NCBI GenBank assembly: GCA_958450325.1
Contig: OY288259.1
Span: forward strand, 25,786,734-25,850,733
Reading direction: 5' to 3'
DNA: 64,000 bases
Origin: Agrostemma githago
Taxonomy: Eukaryota > Streptophyta > Magnoliopsida > Caryophyllales > Caryophyllaceae
Shown piece by piece: positions 22,384-35,553 of this stretch (within the stretch, counting starts at the first letter, position 1; every line of letters begins with the position of its first letter). Under the pieces are notes generated by a model that saw only the letters and a program-made list of their open reading frames with translations, had not been told where the DNA came from and did not search any database. The translations under genes and the position numbers were made by a program.

Positions 22384-25300
22384 ACTGATCTTAGTCCTAC
22401 TCTACCCAACCCATCTAGTATATTACGACACCATCTTGACACTAATGACTACACTCCTCGATCTTATTATATAATGCGCTATTCAATCATCATAAGACAC
22501 CACTGTAAAATTTTCATACAAATAAACGCATAGGCCTTGGCTAAAGGGGTGAGTAGCTTAGTAATATCTATAATCAACTCATGCGATCCATCATTTGATT
22601 TTCAACATATTTCTCATATATATAGCATCACTCCGTCATTACATGACATCCAACTCTTTTGACATCAAGACTAACACAACAACTCATTCATGTTTCATCT
22701 AGATTTCGCAACTTACTAACTCATCAACATAAATTTTTGCATTTATTAACGATTAACAACATAATTTCTCTTCTCTTTACTAATAACTACAGGAATCATT
22801 ACTTAGATTGATCTCATGATTCAACATAAGTACCAAAAGATTCTTGCATACCCATTTTCATATATCATACTTCACATAATTTAAGAAGACCACTCATTAG
22901 TACTATTGAGTTTATCTTCATTATTCATGTCATGACTCAATTTGCATATCGACATGCCACATACAATGCACTTGTGTTTTTACATAATTGCTTGAACTTT
23001 CACTCCGCAACACTCTTAAATATTTGGACACTGGGATTATCAAGCATATAAGACAGTTATTTCACATTAAGATAGTTTGATCTCGATCTATATTATGATA
23101 ACTCGTGGACACAATTGTATCTTTAACAGGTTTGGAGTCACAAGCAGACACATATATATACTGAGAGAAAGCTTGAGCAGTCAATATAATCATCATGGCA
23201 AGACAACAACACAACTGGACACTCTTAGATAACCACGTTAACAACTTCAAACCTTGAGACGATTAGCAGGTGACATTCATTCCTTGTAATTGCAACAACC
23301 AACAAGATAACTCATTTATTCCTTCTAATTGCAACCCTAACAAACGACTTAAGACCAACAATCAACCTGTAGACATTATAGACATTCATTCCTCTACGCA
23401 TACGTTACTCATCGACCAACAAGTAAGGACGGGAAACTCATCAGAGATGTATAGAATTAATTAAGACTATCATTTGACTTGTTCACCAGACATGTCCAAA
23501 ATCTATACATTATTAAACCAAAATCTGAAAATTGATGTCATGTTTAACTGTACATAAGCTGAGTATTCGGTTCATTGTCCGATGACTAGACCTTTCCTGA
23601 CTTCTCATTGGGACGAATTACACCTATTGGATATGTGTACCGAGGTTCTTTATCACATAAGCGACTCATGACCATGACAAATTTATCAGACAACAATACA
23701 TTTGATCCATAAGATGCACCTTTAGGCAATTATGCAACATGAACCAGTATAACCTCTCGTGACCCGAATTTACTCCGAATTCATAATTAACATATAAGAT
23801 TAACTCTATTATGCCATATAATAAGTTAGACACTTTCACATTAGTGCATTCACTTGAAAAAAGCGAAAAAATTATCATTAAGTAGAATTAGACGTTTTCA
23901 GAACATTGCAATCATGATAGGAAAAAAAATCACAATTAAATCATTGTACTAAAAATAAGTTAAAATCAGTGGGGTTAGATTTAAAAGATAGCCCTCTACA
24001 ACTTTCTAGTTAAAATTATTATCAATTTCCAAATGTAACGGTGATTTGCAAAATCGTTCTCATGAGCTGGCAAATTTTGACCTTGGAAAGTTTCAATTGG
24101 TAAAACAAATTTCAAATCATATTTTGAGCAAATCAAATTCCAATATTATCCAAACTCTTCAAAATGATGACGACCTTGGTAAAAGTTCCCAATGATAATT
24201 TAATCTCTAAGTTTTATAATAGAAAACTTGACCACCAGCAAATAGGTTGAAGTACATAGTTAGATTTAGATCCTTAAATTTTACACTAAAGAACTAGACA
24301 TGAAATAAACGTGAGTCTCTTTTCAAACTTTTCTGAAATAGACATTGTAAATAGGTGGAACAATTCAGTACCATATTGTTCATGTTAGCGAAGGTGTTTT
24401 AAGTTGTTCTAACGACACGATTAGCAAAATGTTAGTTTAGGTAATCAAAACAGAACTCAATAAACACATTATTCCGAATAGATGAAGTGTTGTAAATGTG
24501 CATGTCATTAACTTAACATGACTTTTTATAAATACTCATTTAAACCATCAAGAATAGAAATCAATAACAAGTTACGACTCAGAACCTATAAAATTGACAG
24601 GGAAACACATAAACTTGAAACGAAACACCAATGTTCAAGTGCATGTCATTGACAAAAATTCACATTAATGAATACGACACCACACATATATAATTTTAAT
24701 AACACGTACTTAAATTAAATTAATAAACAGAATTCGGTTTCACACATTATCTCGTCAATCACATTATATTAATTATGGTGAAATAGAAACGACACATTTA
24801 TCTATACATTGTTGCTCCTTATAATACAAAGAGCTCGACATAATTCCCAATACCACATATGTCTTCAAGAATCGATTAATAGACAAGTTCATTTATGTCA
24901 TTACGAGTAAAGGATGAGGACCAATAAGAAGTACTCAAATTGATGTAAAGCAAGTAACTCACATTAACTCAAAATGGACCTCAAGTGTTCTTACAATATT
25001 CGACTCTGAATCTCGTTAACTCGTACTTGATTAACAAGCGACAAGCTCCATTAACACATCACGACACGACACCATTTAAACTTGTAGATACCGGTATCAT
25101 TAACATGAAGGCAGATTGTACATTATATTGGCAAGGAAACATATGATACTCGAACCAAAATGCAATTATCCAGGTACTTTTGAATAACATTTACATTACT
25201 ACACACTTAAACCACATAAATTATCAACCTTCTTGACATTAGACGATACCCCTACCACATTAGTCATCGAGCCCTTCAAATAGCATGAAACCGTACTAGT

Positions 25301-25905
25301 ACACTACATAGACGAGACAATATCCAGAGTACCTCTATCAACACCCCGTTCACATAACACGAAGGTAGTACTACCTTACTACATCATCAAGACCAACACC
25401 GGGTATCATAAAATCAACTAATCATAACCCGTCTATCGCGTACGACACTACCACGTACAAACAAGTTGACATTGTATCTAATTTTACTATCAACCCTGGC
25501 TATGACCTGTCTCCCACCCAAGGATTATCGACTCCTACCGCGACCTTATGTGCTATAACATATTCCTCATATGGCCTCGTACTAATTACTATAACATGTT
25601 AATACCATAAGTACGTACTAGTCACATCTCAGCTTATACAGTTCGATCACTACACCACATACGTCAAACAACGCAACCAATTATCGCAGGCAGTCATCAC
25701 AAAACATTCATTGCATCACAACGTATCCATTCCTAATATATACCCCATCTCATTTCTCACACGCGGTTACCGGGTCAAGACCAGGAGGGCCGGGGTTGGT
25801 ATAAGGACGTCTGCTCAACCGAGTTTTAGAGGGGCTCCTAATGGTCCATCACCGGGGTTCATTTTATTTTTCCTAGGTTCATTTATTCAGGCTCCAAGAT
25901 CGATC
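22384..25905 (-). other. Interior of element B, non-coding
   Basis: About 3.5 kb with no frame above 94 codons and no gag, protease, RT, RNase H or integrase motif on either strand. The sequence near the primer-binding site (25740-25905) is GC-richer and may be the remnant of a gag leader. Confidence 0.75.
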
Positions 25906-25920
25906 GCTCTGATACCACTT
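25906..25920 (-). other. Primer-binding site of element B, initiator-Met tRNA type
   Basis: Minus strand reads AAGTGGTATCAGAGC immediately after the LTR end. This confirms the orientation. Confidence 0.85.
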
Positions 25921-28340
25921 TGTAACACCCCCATTTACCTGGAAGCCTTATCAAGACATTTCCAAGTAAATAAAGTTGTTACCATCTCGGTATAACCCGA
26001 GGTAGTAGTCCATTACAATACAATTCAGAAACCAATCATTTAAAACTAAATAATGAATTATTACAATCTCGTATCTACAGGGTGCAGTGGCACAATTATA
26101 ACAGCGGAAGCACAACTTAAAAAGATTATAAAATACATATAAACGTGTTCAGTGATAGCGCAGACCCGTCCCATACAGTCAACCCGAATACAATCATCAC
26201 ACATCATCAACCTGCACACTAGCACTGCTCCCCAAAAGACCGAAGATGTCAAATGGATCGTCGCAGGTCCCCAAATAAAATAGAGTGACAATAGACAGAG
26301 AGTACGGTTAGAACATGCTAACATTATAACACAAGTACATAATATAAAAATCCAGTCTCAACCGTCTCAGTACCATCATCGGTACCAATCAACAATATCA
26401 TCTCCACATCTCAGTACCATCACGGTACCAATCAATAATCTCATCTCAACATTCTCAGTACCATCCCGGTACCAATCAATAATCTCATCTCAACTCTTCT
26501 GGCAGGCCCTTTCATTCCGAGTGTGCACACCCCCCCGCAGGTTCAACAACCCGCGAGGAGAAATCAGGGAGGGGACCGTGATCAAGGGTCCCGGCTAGGT
26601 CTAAAGCTAGCCTCACCAACTCCAATATATCAATATTCATCAATCATTCCACCATCATTATTCAACATTGTTCTCATCAGCACGATATCACATCGTACTC
26701 GTAACTCATACATGCATCATAACATTAACGTATTCTAAGTAAGGAAAACCTTACCTTTACAAGCGTGTCACAAGCACAATCAAGCGGGTTAAAAGACCTC
26801 CTCTAAAACATTCATCACCTACAATCAATTGGTATTAACATATAAGTACTACTTAGATTGATCACGCTCTAAGCCGTTACTAACATTAAAGACTTAATCT
26901 TAAATTCCAATTTTACAGCATTGTACTGTCTTGTTATAAAATTCATAATTAAATAACTTCTACTTCAATTAACACGAGACCAACTGTGTTAGAACTGTGA
27001 TCGTCTTGTCTACCATTTATCTTTTATGATCTTTATCTAAATATCATCTTAACATTGACTTATAATCTGATTTCTACAGACTGACTGAATTCGTCGCATA
27101 AAATCTATTGATGATTTACTAATACTAGACTAATTCTTTTAACTCCATTCCAACTTCTATTATAAACTAGACTCAATGAATTTAATGTTGGCTGAAATTC
27201 AAACTCAATTATGATATATAAATTCGTTTTAACACCCATTACTATATAGCATTACTGAATCAGTAAATTATAAACGACGGTTCACAAATATATTCTCTAG
27301 AATAAACGACTTTGAATCTGATTACGAAATTTGAAAGGCATAAACTAGACTTGAAATAAATTAGGGTTTGTTCTTCGACCATTTCCCAATTCGAAACTTA
27401 AACACGTATATCAATGAACACAAGACAGTACTACGAATCTGAGAATTTCAGTAACTATTTTCCTAATTAATGTCTTTAATATAATCTTCCTCCTAATTTG
27501 TATTGGGAATGGTAAGCACGACTAAACCCTAATTATACTCTTAAACATCGTTAAAATAAAGTTAAGGAACTTACATGACTCAATCATATAAATGAATTGC
27601 TAGGATACGATTTGGGATCGAATCCTCTTCTCTCTTCCTATTTCTCTCTTCCTATTTCTCTCTTCTCCTTTCTCTTCTTGAGTGTGCATTGTGAGTGAAG
27701 ATAGTTTAGGGTTTGCTCCATTGTGATTAGGGTGGTTATACGTGGGTCTAAGTAATATTCGGAGTATTTGATTAAAAGTGGGTTAAAAACCTGGATTGCC
27801 CAATTTCAATCTGTTTTGCTGGTTTATTCCTCTATAAAGTCATAACTCAATGGGTTTGGGTTGCCACCGCCAACTCGGGTGTTAATACTGAGTCACAAAG
27901 CAGGTATTACAATCTACCCTTCTTAAAAGAAACTTCGTCCCCGAAGTTCATCTCTCGCTACGGAGCGACTAACTATATCAACCAGATAGACCAATTAATC
28001 ATTATCTAATTGACCGATCAATCAATTACCACACTAACATAATTGACGTAACAGTTGTAAGGAGGACGAGTTATTACAATCTACCCACCTTGCAGAGAGC
28101 TTCGTCCCGAAGCTCAGGATCCCATCATTCATGACACCTCTCGACTAACGGTGCCGCCCACCATTCAAGCTTAATGGAATACATCACATGACTCCTCGTA
28201 TAACTAACTGTTGTATCAGCATCACGCATTGCTAACTAACTACTCACACACTTATGATTAACGACCACCATTTATACTTACTACACGAGGAATGACACGA
28301 TCATTGAGTACACATATCATAAGAAGCAACGGGTATGACA
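25921..28340 (-). repeat. 5' LTR of element B
   Basis: The counterpart of 19934-22346, carrying the same 44-bp array (26366-26497) and the same internal modules (about 27905-27949 and 28072-28115). Its outer edge GGGTATGACA is followed by the target duplication CAAAC. Confidence 0.92.
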
Positions 28341-28345
28341 CAAAC

Positions 28346-29835
28346 ACGCTCAAACCTATAGGTAATGGCGCAAACACTCACATCTTCAAACACGTCATTC
28401 GATTAATGTTTCTGAGAAGTCCATCAAATTTCTAATCGTAATGGTGCAACCACAAAGTATTTAATAACTCAACGAAGCCACAATCTCGTTGGTCTAAGGG
28501 TACTGAACTGTAAATCCATTAAGATTATAGGCATTAAGTATTCCTCAAAACAACGCGATAAATCCAACCTTGTGCTGTATGTTTCTCTCCTTCAAGGTTA
28601 ACAATGATCTATCCAAAATTTAGGTCATTCAACTCCAAAGTTCGTAGGTTACAACCTTACATCAACGATCCACGATCTAATCCATAAGAAACAAGGTTTA
28701 ATCTATGTCCACCAAAATTTACTAAACATTAACAAGGACCTGAAATGATACCACAATACTCAGGTTAACATCTTAATCAGTGATCTATGATTTCAAAAGA
28801 CCACGACTATCCATAAGTCAGCATTAGGTAGGAATCCCAAGTAATATTATTATTTACACTTGACTAGGTTCCATGTTGGGTAATAGGTATCCATCAAAAT
28901 ATAATATAATTCTCACTATCCAAAAATTTACTCAACTCCTAGTCCTCTATTCGTTCAATTAATTCATAACCCAAGTTTGATCAATCTCTATGGTACAATC
29001 CTAACTCCGTTAATAAATTAATACCATTCAATCAATTCCTCCAAAGCTCACTAGATTAGATAACAGGGCACAACTCACAATCCTCAAACCATCGGTAATA
29101 AGGAGTTAACTACACCTCCAACACCTTTAACTTCCAAAAAGGTTCACTAAAATAGAATTCGGTCTAACCAAAGAATCTCAAGAGGAGGATGGTAAAGTAG
29201 AAGGATAGAACAAGGATTCACCACAAGAATGAACATGAGAATATATAAGAGGAGTTGGAAGAATCAGAGGGTGAAAGATGAAAGAAAAGAATTAGTGATC
29301 CTAGATAATTAAGATCTTAAATTAGAGAAGAATCTTCGGACCTCCGGAGTACACAAAGGAATCTCGCTGGATGTCTTCAACTTCAAGTAGAGGAACAAAC
29401 ACTCTAGTATTGGGTCGCTTCATCTGGATCCAAAGTGATTTTACATCTGAGTCTACTGCAACGTGATGGAACTAGAGCCTACTCTTGATCATCTGGCCTG
29501 TAGCTGAAGCAAACTGAACCGGAGCTGAGAAAAGTCACCATCGACATCTTCCTTGGAGCACCAAGTTGTCCACTCGAGCCGGCAGGCGCTGAGAGTGCTA
29601 AGTAAGTCTTGTCCCGATCTGGAGCAGCATCATGTCAACATCTTGTACACTCATCATCTTCTTCTTGGACATATAAAACAAATATTCAATGCTAACCATT
29701 GAGTTCAGGAACCGATAATCTTAACACTGAAGTCCTTATTTATTTATACCCATTTCTAACAATATTTTTATTTACTGTTTAAATAATTTACTGGTATTTT
29801 CCCTAATTTCAGGTGTAAGCGTTGGGAGCAGTGAT
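28346..29835 (-). other. 5' interior of element C
   Basis: Aligns on the minus strand with 3499-4960 of element A. It holds only a short broken gag-like leader (see 29598-29672); no domain was found. Confidence 0.7.
29598..29672 (-). pseudogene. Degenerate gag-like leader peptide of element C
   Basis: ATG at 29672 (minus strand) opens a 24-codon frame that includes VQDVDMMLLQIGTRLT and ends in TAG at 29600-29598. Element A has the same peptide core and a TAG at the equivalent codon. The sequence after the stop remains similar between the two copies. Confidence 0.5.
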
Positions 29836-29849
29836 GCTCTGATACCAAC
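29836..29849 (-). other. Primer-binding site of element C, initiator-Met tRNA type
   Basis: Minus strand reads GTTGGTATCAGAGC right after the LTR end GGGGATTACA, identical to element A at 3485-3498. Confidence 0.85.
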
Positions 29850-32800
29850 TGTAATCCCCTAGAAAATCTAACACGATACAGTGGCGGAAACACTGTAGAG
29901 TCAGGATTAAAATACACTGTAACTATGTCTTAGTAAAATTAAAATGGTAAAGTCAAACAATAGGCCTTAATAAAATGGCCAAAATTTAAAACAATCCACA
30001 AAAGGGGTTTGAACAATCCATAAGACATAATTATTAAAATAAACAAGCAAGATCCACACTGCTCGCTAGCCCACACCCGGAACACGTATACCTGCCATGT
30101 TAAAACATAACAGCCACAATCAGTGGGGAGCAACGCCAACGTTCTCCCAGCCGTATAACAGGATTTTAAAACTGTAATTACTACTATAGAAAAATAGTAA
30201 CAAAACGGAAAACAGTAAAACAGCATATTAAAAATAAGCTTTCAGCGCCAAAACCAAAATATTAAAATGGGTTTCCGAAGAAACATAAAAATAGTTGCCA
30301 ACCTGCAAACCAATTTATATCGATAATATAAAAATATTCTAAATGGCGTTATCGATAGGATTAATGTAGAATCTAGACTTTAACTAGGATAATACTAGAA
30401 ACTAGCTTCGAGAACTGTAGACTTAACTCATAACAAAATCCAGTCTCTAACTAGGCAACTTAACTATAACAGGATTGCGTGCAGTGAGATCCTGGTTTAA
30501 GTAGTGCATACCCCTCCTAGACAACAAATATGTCTAGTTCAGCTGACGGCGACTAACACGATGCGATATCTAGCTTAAGGTCAAAACATACACTCTCCTG
30601 GACGAAACTACGCCCAGTTCAACGACCAAATGTGCCCCAAATAGGCAAACCGACTTTATAGCTGATGGCAAAAACGTACATCCCAGACTATATTACTCTA
30701 AACCCACACTTGTCCTTATTCCATAACTCCAAAACAAGCCATTATCGATATTCAAAAGATATAATCATTATAAATAATAAAAGAACAAAAAGAAAATGAT
30801 CACTTTCCAAAAGATGAAAATCTATTTTAAGAAACTTCTATTTTTAGAAACCTTACTAAAAATAGCATTATATCAAAATAGCAAAAATATTAGTTTATAC
30901 TAATTCGACATTTTAGTAAACGATATAGATTTATAAAAACTAATACTTTCGGCCTTAACGATATTACTTATCAAAGTGAGAGTATTTAGATTTATGAAAT
31001 TATTGAAAAATCATGCAAGTGTTTACAAAATAATTAAAAATGTCTTAAACACTTTAATACTACTAATTAGGGTGTTCCCAAAATTTATAAAACTAAAATT
31101 CCCTAATTATTATTAGTTACGACAATACGATTATAAATAGGATTTTACGGCAAACGTCCAATTAAATCTTTTAACGTCTTTTATTTAATTAAGCCAATGA
31201 ATATATTCAGAGTATGTTAAGGGATGATTTAACTGTTAAAGTATCAGATTTAATATTTTCAAAGATTGCTGGGAAAATAATTCTTTTAGGTAAGACGAAG
31301 CATTTTAACGATAAATCGTAATTTTGTCCAAAAATCATTACTAATAATTAAAGATTTTAGTAAATAGTACAAAAATTATGTAAAATAGATAAAATATATT
31401 TTTAGACATTCTGTCCAGAAAAGAAAATTTTCTAGAATCCTTAAACTCGGATTTTAAAGGGTTTTCTCGTTAATCGTCTAATCTCGACAATAACGATTAA
31501 TAAAAATAGTAATTACAAAACGATTTACGTATTAATATCCAAAAATTATTATTAAACTTAAAAATCATGATTTTCCAGAATATACCAATTTTCCAGATTT
31601 CCAAAAATTCCAGATTTAATAAATCTCGTCAAAACCGTCTTTAAAATCCGTTTTCACAATTAACGATTCCATTAATAAAACTTATCGTTCCTAACATTTT
31701 ATTAAGGCACTAAAAATCATAAAATTACATTTTATTATGAAATCATCAGAATCATATTTTTTTTCCAGATTTAAACCAAAGACCAGAAATCGAGAATTTA
31801 AACGACAAACACGGTTTTAACGATAAACGATGATTTAAAGTAATTAATTAATTCATCCACTTAACAATTCCGAAAAATTATGAATAAATTCAGAAAATTC
31901 TATTTCATCAGAAAGTTTTACCACGTAAAAAATCAGATTAAAATAAAATGTTTAGGTACTAGAACTAAAAATCGGCTTTTAATCGTTTTTGTCCGTAAAC
32001 GGTATTAATTCAATAACCGATATCTAAAATATCAGAAAAATACCAAATTATTAAAAATCATAAAAAACCTCATTATTACAATATATAAACATATATTACA
32101 AGTTTAGGCCGAATATTACGATTTTACAAATTAATATGACGATTTAATCGTTAATCTCGTAAAAGCGATAAAAATATCGAAACATGCAAATTTTCAACTT
32201 TTAAAAATTTTCCAGATTATATGACATACATATATTGTCAAAATAAAATTATAATTATATACATACAATTACACAAATAAAATCATGCAATACCGAGTAA
32301 CATCGACGTTACCTTCAATCCAAATCCGAGTCTACGAATATTCGTCTTCTGCGGGACCGCTTCGAAACCTTAAAAAAAAACATGAATTCCATGGTATGAA
32401 AATACCATAATATCGCTGAAAAATTAAGGTGACAACGATTGGAAAAGAAATCGATTAATACCTTAACAAAGGAGACGGAAAGATGATTAATTTGGAGAAT
32501 ATAATGAGACGATCAAGACTCGATTTTGAGACAAATATTGGCTGGAATTACTGCTGAAAACCATGTCCAAAGAAGAGGAAATGAAGAGTATTTTTCTTGA
32601 ATAAATTGGTGAATGAATGAATAAAAGAGTATGAAAGCTTTATGCATAAATGAGACTTTAAAATTGATGAAAACAAGGCTACACTAACTTGATAAAACTA
32701 GCCAAATGAAGTGTGTATGGAGTATGAAAAGTTTGTTCTTAATTCACCCAAAATAAATGAGAAGAATGAAATATCTAAAAGCTTAATCCATGTTATAATA

Positions 32801-33326
32801 TAAAATGTAGTAAAAATATAATGTAGTGTGTGACATGGGAGTCACGGTCCACAAAATAAAAATATGAGTCCAAATTAGTTGTAGATTGATAAAAATAAGG
32901 ATCGTAAAATTATTAGAAGCATTTCAAGGCAATTCGATTAAACCTCGCGTTGAAAAATAATTATTTACGAAACTTCGTAATAAAATCGTTAAAGGCTAAA
33001 TTTTCGTAAATAAAAATAAATCTTAGTTGAAAATATTATATAAATGTGTTTAGACATTTTTAGGAAAAGAAATAACTTAAATCCGAGCTTAAAATGTTAA
33101 TCATAGAGAAATAGAATTTCTCGCGAATAAATAAATAGTTTACAATAAAAATCAAATAAATAGTTTAAAATAATTAAAATATTTTAATATAAAAATAAAT
33201 ATTATTTGACTCGAAAATAAAAAATAAAGCTTGGAAAAATGATGAAACAGAAGGCCGAAACGTGACAGAGTTATGACGAAGTCATAACGGAAAGGATAAA
33301 ACGCTAGGAAAATAGCGGGTGTTACA
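29850..33326 (-). repeat. 5' LTR of element C (3477 bp)
   Basis: Minus strand starts TGTAACACCCGC and ends GGGGATTACA. The start follows a chromovirus-type polypurine tract in the other copy, and the end is followed by a primer-binding site. The length suits Tekay/Del-type LTRs. It contains the covarying hairpins at 30517-30617. Its outer 620 bp are repeated at 17782-18403. Confidence 0.87.
30517..30617 (-). other. Pair of short hairpins in element C LTR
   Basis: One stem pairs CTAGACA with TGTCTAG (30517-30523 and 30531-30537). The other, read on the minus strand, pairs CTGGGCG with CGTCCAG (about 30617-30611 and 30604-30598) with one G-T wobble. Both have TTGAA or CTGAA before and GGAG after, as in element A at 2694-2795. 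Confidence 0.6.
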
Positions 33327-35540
33327 ATACGCGCGTTAGTAATACGACGGAATGATATGCAAACAACGTTTTGACTAAACATGCGAATATTTGAATAAGT
33401 TGCTATGTCGATTTAATGCATCTAAAATTAACCTCAAAGTTGTATTTAGCATGCGAGATTGGTTTTAGTACAATAAAACAAATTAAGGAAATAAAATAGA
33501 TCGAGAAGACTAAACAAACAAGTTAGTAACGGTAATAACGATAATAACGGTTCGCGAATAATATGGAATGCTATAGAAGGATGTAAATGACACGATGCAT
33601 AGTTTTGGAAAGTAGTGTGACACCTGATTGACTTGACACGTGTTTACCAAAGTCATAAAAAAATATTATCGAGGCTCGAAGAACGTCGTGGGACTCACGG
33701 TTTTGTCGTGATAAAGGCCACTCGATCAAGTCATTGAGGGACTCGACCGAGTGGACCTCCGAAAAAGTTTATGTCCCAGATTTTGAGGTGCCACTCGATC
33801 GAGTCCTTGAAGAACTCGACCGAGTGAGCAGCCACTCGATCGAGTCATTGCGAGACTCGACCGAGTGGTTCTCAAAGAACCTTCTGCCTCGGTTTTTGGG
33901 GTGCCACTCGATCGAGTGGGCTAGGCACTCGATCGAGTGCCCCCTGTACGAACTAGGGTTCGTTTCGCAATTTGTTATAGATTTCGAAATTGCTTTTCGA
34001 TTTTAAGAAATCGATAATTTTGTCGAGTCGGGCAGAAATATTGTATGATTTGTGCTCGATTTGGATTTTGATACTCGTCGTATCCGATATTTGATTATGG
34101 AGTCAATATCGAATACTTAGAGCTAGATCTAAAAAAAAGATGTTGTGAGTCATTTTAAATCGAACTAAAACGGAATAGATTATCTCCGCGTTTATAGTAT
34201 CGTAATTAATTCTTTCGAATCATGTGACAACTATTTTAGCATCAACGAATTCGTATTAGTTAGATTTATTGACTAATTCATTTAGATACGACATCCAACT
34301 ATTGAGTTGGTATCGAATCTAAAGAACGACACTTTATATTTGCTTGAATCAAAAAAAAGACTTGATTCCCTCCGCATCTCGACATCGTTGCGAATCCTTG
34401 CGGATTATATGATGTCAGATCCCCATCAACAGGTTTCGACTTGACTTAAATAAAAGTGTTTTGGTTCAAAAAAGTATTAAAATCGATGTATATGGATATT
34501 GATGATGACAATAAAACGTGACTAACGACGTGACAAAGGAAAAAAAAAACGTTATTGTTGATGTTGACTCGCTTCAACAATCAAATACTTGGGGTGTCGG
34601 GATAAGCGACCGTCAACATCGGGTGCAATACCCTCGTATATTCGGATTTCCTTATCCCGTCATCCCTTGTATTCGACACGAATTAGCGAGTATTTTAATG
34701 TCTTAATACTAGTAATATTATCGATATTAGAAATAAAATAAAAAAGACGAGGAGAAGAAGACGGACGAGAAAAGAGAAGAGATAGAAGGGAAGAAATTGG
34801 GTTTGTATGCACCCTTAACCTATATGTTTCGTATTCTCGGTATGTAACTCGTCTAGTTGTGGCTTGAGCACGGGAGTATCGAGATTTATGTAGATGGAGT
34901 TATGGTGGTTTAGGGTTTGAGGTTTCCTAGATACTAGGGTTTAGGTTGAAGAAGTATGATTAGGGTTTTTGAAAGTGTGTAGTGAAGGTGAAAAAGTTGT
35001 AGCTGAAAAAGTGTGTTAATTGTGCATGTAAAGGGGTGTATATATATAGGAATGATCCCCCTCACCCGTCTAGGGTTACTCGATCCAGTACCCTGTTAAC
35101 TCGATCGAGTGGCCCAACGCAAAGGTGTCAGCGGGCCTGTTGAAGGCCCACTCGATCGAGTGAGCTGACACTCGATCGAGTGGGTCAGCTGGACGGGATA
35201 TTTTGAAGATTTTGTGTTTGGATTGGGTTCTTGATATTTGCATGGTTGTTTTTGTGTCTCGGAAATGGCTTTGACCGGGGTTTGATCCGGTCGTTAAAAG
35301 TTGGTTTTATTTTCGGTGTCGGTTTTGACCCAAATTAGTCTTATTTGATTGAAAACGACCCACTGGGCCTGAATTTGAGGTCAATTTTGTGAGATTTGTA
35401 CTCCGTAAAAAGCTCAAGCCAGAAACTAACAGTTTCGAGCCCATATTCGAGCGCGTAGAAGCACGTTTGTGTCCGATCATCATTGGGTGTTTTTTTGGAA
35501 ACTGCTATAGACACCTAGCAGCCAAATGTGGGTGTCTACA
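33327..35540 (-). repeat. 3' LTR of T2, cut by element C
   Basis: Minus strand starts TGTAGACACCCAC at 35540 and runs to CTAACGCGCGTAT, which in the solo LTR is followed by about 410 more bases. Promoter-side palindromes lie near 35099, 35150 and 35170, with a TATATATA near 35040-35050. The inner cluster is 33726-33938. Three TTAGGGTTT-like motifs occur at 34910-34970. Confidence 0.87.
33726..33938. repeat. Palindrome cluster in T2 LTR
   Basis: Alternating ACTCGATCGAGT and ACTCGACCGAGT copies at about 33794, 33813, 33834, 33854, 33907 and 33927, plus a decayed ACTCGATCAAGT near 33720. Confidence 0.75.
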
Positions 35541-35553
35541 GAGCCCCTACTCT
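35541..35553 (-). other. Polypurine tract of T2
   Basis: Minus strand AGAGTAGGGGCTC directly before the LTR start TGTAGACACCC. Confidence 0.75.

Larger units (their letters stand above)
19929..28345 (-). mobile_element. Complete non-autonomous LTR element B (LARD-like)
   Basis: Two near-identical LTRs (19934-22346, 2413 bp; 25921-28340, 2420 bp) flank 3.57 kb of sequence with no domain-bearing frame. CAAAC is duplicated at 19929-19933 and 28341-28345. A primer-binding site beside the right LTR and a polypurine tract beside the left LTR set the minus orientation. By eye the LTRs differ at roughly 40 positions plus a few indels, so the insertion is recent relative to its neighbours. It must have been copied by enzymes from another element. 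Confidence 0.93.
17782..33326 (-). mobile_element. Non-autonomous Tekay-like element C (host of nested element B)
   Basis: On the minus strand: 5' LTR 33326-29850, primer-binding site 29849-29836, interior 29835-28346 and 19933-18404, polypurine tract, and a truncated 3' LTR 18403-17782. The interior totals about 3 kb once element B is removed and shows no pol domain. It inserted into the T2 LTR on the right side (junction after GGGTGTTACA at 33326). The left LTR keeps only its first 620 or so bases and is fused to T1 integrase, so a deletion or other rearrangement followed insertion. Same family as element A. Confidence 0.8.
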
